From Intestinibacter bartlettii (GTDB lineage: Bacteria > Bacillota > Clostridia > Peptostreptococcales > Peptostreptococcaceae), in assembly GCF_000154445.1 (NCBI RefSeq), contig NZ_DS499554.1: a DNA stretch of 64,000 nt. One strand, given 5' to 3'. Under the pieces are notes generated by a model. The model was not told where the DNA came from. It was given only the letters and a program-made list of their open reading frames with translations, and made no database searches. Both the position numbers and the translations under genes were made by a program. Below are positions 62,651 through 64,000 of the stretch, piece by piece. Position 1 is the first letter of the stretch, and every line of letters starts with the position of its first letter.

Positions 62651-63180
62651 TGGCTAAGAAAAAACATCATTCATATTTAATTGTAGATGGTTACAACATT
62701 ATAAACGATTGGGAAGAACTGAAGGCGTTATCTGTTGAAGATTTGGATGCAGCTAGAGAAAGATTAATCCATTATATAATCGAATATTCACAATACCATG
62801 GGAAAAGGGCCATAGTAGTTTTTGATGCCTACAATGTAAAAGGTGGGGCAGAAAAACGTGAAAATCGAAAATATATAACAATTGTATATACAAAAGAACA
62901 TCAAACAGCAGATAGCTATATAGAGAAATTTATAAGTACATTATCTAAATATGATAAAATTCAAGTTGCTACGAGTGATTATGCAGAACAACAAATTATT
63001 TTAGGAAAAGGTGCAACTAGAATTTCTGCAAGAGAATTAAAACTCTATCTTGATGAAACTTTGACGAAAATAAAAGAAAAACAACAAGATAACAAGAAAA
63101 GGATACAACGAAATTTCTTGGAAGATAGATTAGATGATATAACTTTGTCGAAACTTGAGAACATTCGTAGAAAGCATTGA
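62650..63180 (+). CDS. NYN-domain ribonuclease-like protein (YacP/Rae1)
   Basis: 176 aa PIN-like NYN domain: LIVDGYNIINDWEELKALS, RAIVVFDAYNVKGGAE and VATSDYAEQQIILGKGATRIS. Rae1 in Bacillus is an mRNA endonuclease acting at the ribosomal A site. It keeps the conserved place between rlmB and sigH. Confidence 0.92.
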   Translation: MAKKKHHSYLIVDGYNIINDWEELKALSVEDLDAARERLIHYIIEYSQYHGKRAIVVFDAYNVKGGAEKRENRKYITIVYTKEHQTADSYIEKFISTLSKYDKIQVATSDYAEQQIILGKGATRISARELKLYLDETLTKIKEKQQDNKKRIQRNFLEDRLDDITLSKLENIRRKH

Positions 63181-63241
63181 AAATACTGGATTTGTTGAGC
63201 TATAATATAAGTACACGAAACTTGTAAATGGGGGAGATTTC

Positions 63242-63904
63242 ATGTTACTAGCTAAAGATAGTGATAAAAGCTATAACTATTATGAAAATTTGGATAATAG
63301 TCAACAAGATGAATATAATATAGTATTAAAAGCTAATAAAGGGGATAAACTAGCATTAGAATATATTATATCTAAGTATAAAAACTTTGTAAAAGCAAAA
63401 GCCAAGTCATATTTTTTGGTAGGCGCAGACAAAGAAGACATAATTCAAGAAGGTATGATTGGCCTATATAAAGCAGTTAGAGATTTTGACGGAACTAAGA
63501 CAAACTCTTTTAAATGTTTTGCAGAAATTTGTATAACAAGACAAATAATCACCGCTATAAAAACAGCCACAAGACAAAAACACATACCCTTAAATTCATA
63601 TGTATCTTTAAACAAACCTATATATGACGAGGAATCAGATAGAACGCTTTTGGATATAATAGCAACAAGTATAGTAACTGATCCAGAAGAATTAATAATA
63701 AGTAAAGAAGAATTAAAAAACATTGAAAACAAGATGAATGAATTATTAAGCGACTTAGAACTAGAAGTATTAGAACTATATTTAAGTGGCAAGTCATATC
63801 AATATATTGCTAACATGCTTAATAGAGATGTTAAATCTATTGATAATGCACTACAAAGAGTTAAGAGAAAATTAGAAAAACATCTTGAAAACAGAAATAA
63901 TTAA
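63242..63904 (+). CDS. sigH: RNA polymerase sigma-H factor
   Basis: 220 aa sigma-70 family member of stationary phase and early sporulation: region 2 DIIQEGMIGLYKAVRDFDGT, then FKCFAEICITRQIITAIKTA with TRQKHIPLNS, and region 4 LSDLELEVLELYLSGKSYQY with RDVKSIDNALQRVKRK. GGGGGAG before ATG. Followed by tuf, as in clostridia. Confidence 0.95.
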   Translation: MLLAKDSDKSYNYYENLDNSQQDEYNIVLKANKGDKLALEYIISKYKNFVKAKAKSYFLVGADKEDIIQEGMIGLYKAVRDFDGTKTNSFKCFAEICITRQIITAIKTATRQKHIPLNSYVSLNKPIYDEESDRTLLDIIATSIVTDPEELIISKEELKNIENKMNELLSDLELEVLELYLSGKSYQYIANMLNRDVKSIDNALQRVKRKLEKHLENRNN

Positions 63905-63965
63905 TAGTAAAATGCTTATTGTAAACACTTTAATCATATTTAAATTATTTAGGAGGTAATTCAAA

Positions 63966-64000
63966 ATGGCAAAAGCTAAATTTGAAAGAACTAAACCGCA
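63966..64000 (+). CDS. tuf: Elongation factor Tu, first codons (runs off the right edge)
   Basis: The last 35 nt encode MAKAKFERTKP, the standard EF-Tu N-terminus, after AGGAGG at 63951-63956. Position after sigH agrees. Confidence 0.9.
   Translation, partial: MAKAKFERTKP

Noticed and set aside
1..64000. CRISPR array, tRNA or rRNA genes, transposases, prophage
   Set aside because: I found no regularly spaced repeats, cloverleaf sequences, rRNA segments or phage or transposase motifs on either strand by eye.

Overview
The window is a contiguous, AT-rich (roughly 30% GC by eye) stretch of a low-GC Gram-positive chromosome centred on the replication origin. Gene content and order (gyrA-gyrB-recF-S4 protein-dnaN-dnaA / rpmH-rnpA-yidD-yidC-jag-mnmE-mnmG-rsmG-noc-parB, then rpsF-ssb-rpsR, gdpP-rplI-dnaB-purA-dnaI-dnaD, and cysS-mrnC-thyX-rlmB-yacP-sigH-tuf) point to a clostridium, most likely of the Peptostreptococcaceae (Clostridioides/Intestinibacter/Romboutsia group). 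The family is an inference; the species cannot be fixed from this window. The presence of sigH and of the Noc/Spo0J pair fits a spore-former lineage.

Layout. 1-6.4 kb, minus strand: replication initiation and gyrase genes. 4.77-5.03 kb and 6.39-7.2 kb: a bipartite oriC, with DnaA boxes on both sides of dnaA and a DnaA-trio-like unwinding element in the dnaA-dnaN gap. 7.4-25 kb, plus strand: ribosome/membrane insertion, tRNA modification, segregation, ssDNA binding, c-di-AMP turnover and helicase genes, all co-directional with replication. 25-32 kb: purA, the dnaD/dnaI primosome pair, a membrane-anchored M1 peptidase, a WalJ-like hydrolase, threonine aldolase and rlmH. 33-45.6 kb is accessory metabolism of mixed strand: an acetate-type transporter, an AraC regulator divergent from a GH2 glycosidase, an orphan polyamine-type binding lipoprotein, a GltD-like oxidoreductase, SelO, and an amino-acid permease with an amidohydrolase. 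45.7-48.2 kb: a complete queDECF operon under a preQ1-I riboswitch. 48.3-51.6 kb: a thiamine-precursor salvage operon led by a very compact terminator hairpin that looks like an HMP-PP (thiS-motif) riboswitch. 51.7-58.9 kb: a stress-signalling block with an ECF sigma/anti-sigma pair, an ABC transporter and a SigI/RsgI pair. 59-64 kb: the conserved cysS-to-tuf block.

The most informative observations are: (1) three matching ECF-type promoters (TGAAACA, 16 bp, C/AGTTTA) in front of the ECF sigma gene, a divergent unknown membrane protein and the ABC transporter, defining a small self-contained regulon; (2) an RsgI-like anti-sigma factor whose expected Asn-Pro self-cleavage site reads Asp-Ala; (3) the absence of soj/parA from between noc and parB, although a one-mismatch parS site lies upstream of mnmG; (4) the terminator-embedded thi leader; (5) a preQ1 riboswitch whose tail is perfectly complementary to the terminator loop; and (6) a DnaA-box cluster about 25 kb from oriC. 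I see no rRNA, tRNA, CRISPR array, transposase or prophage gene in the window.
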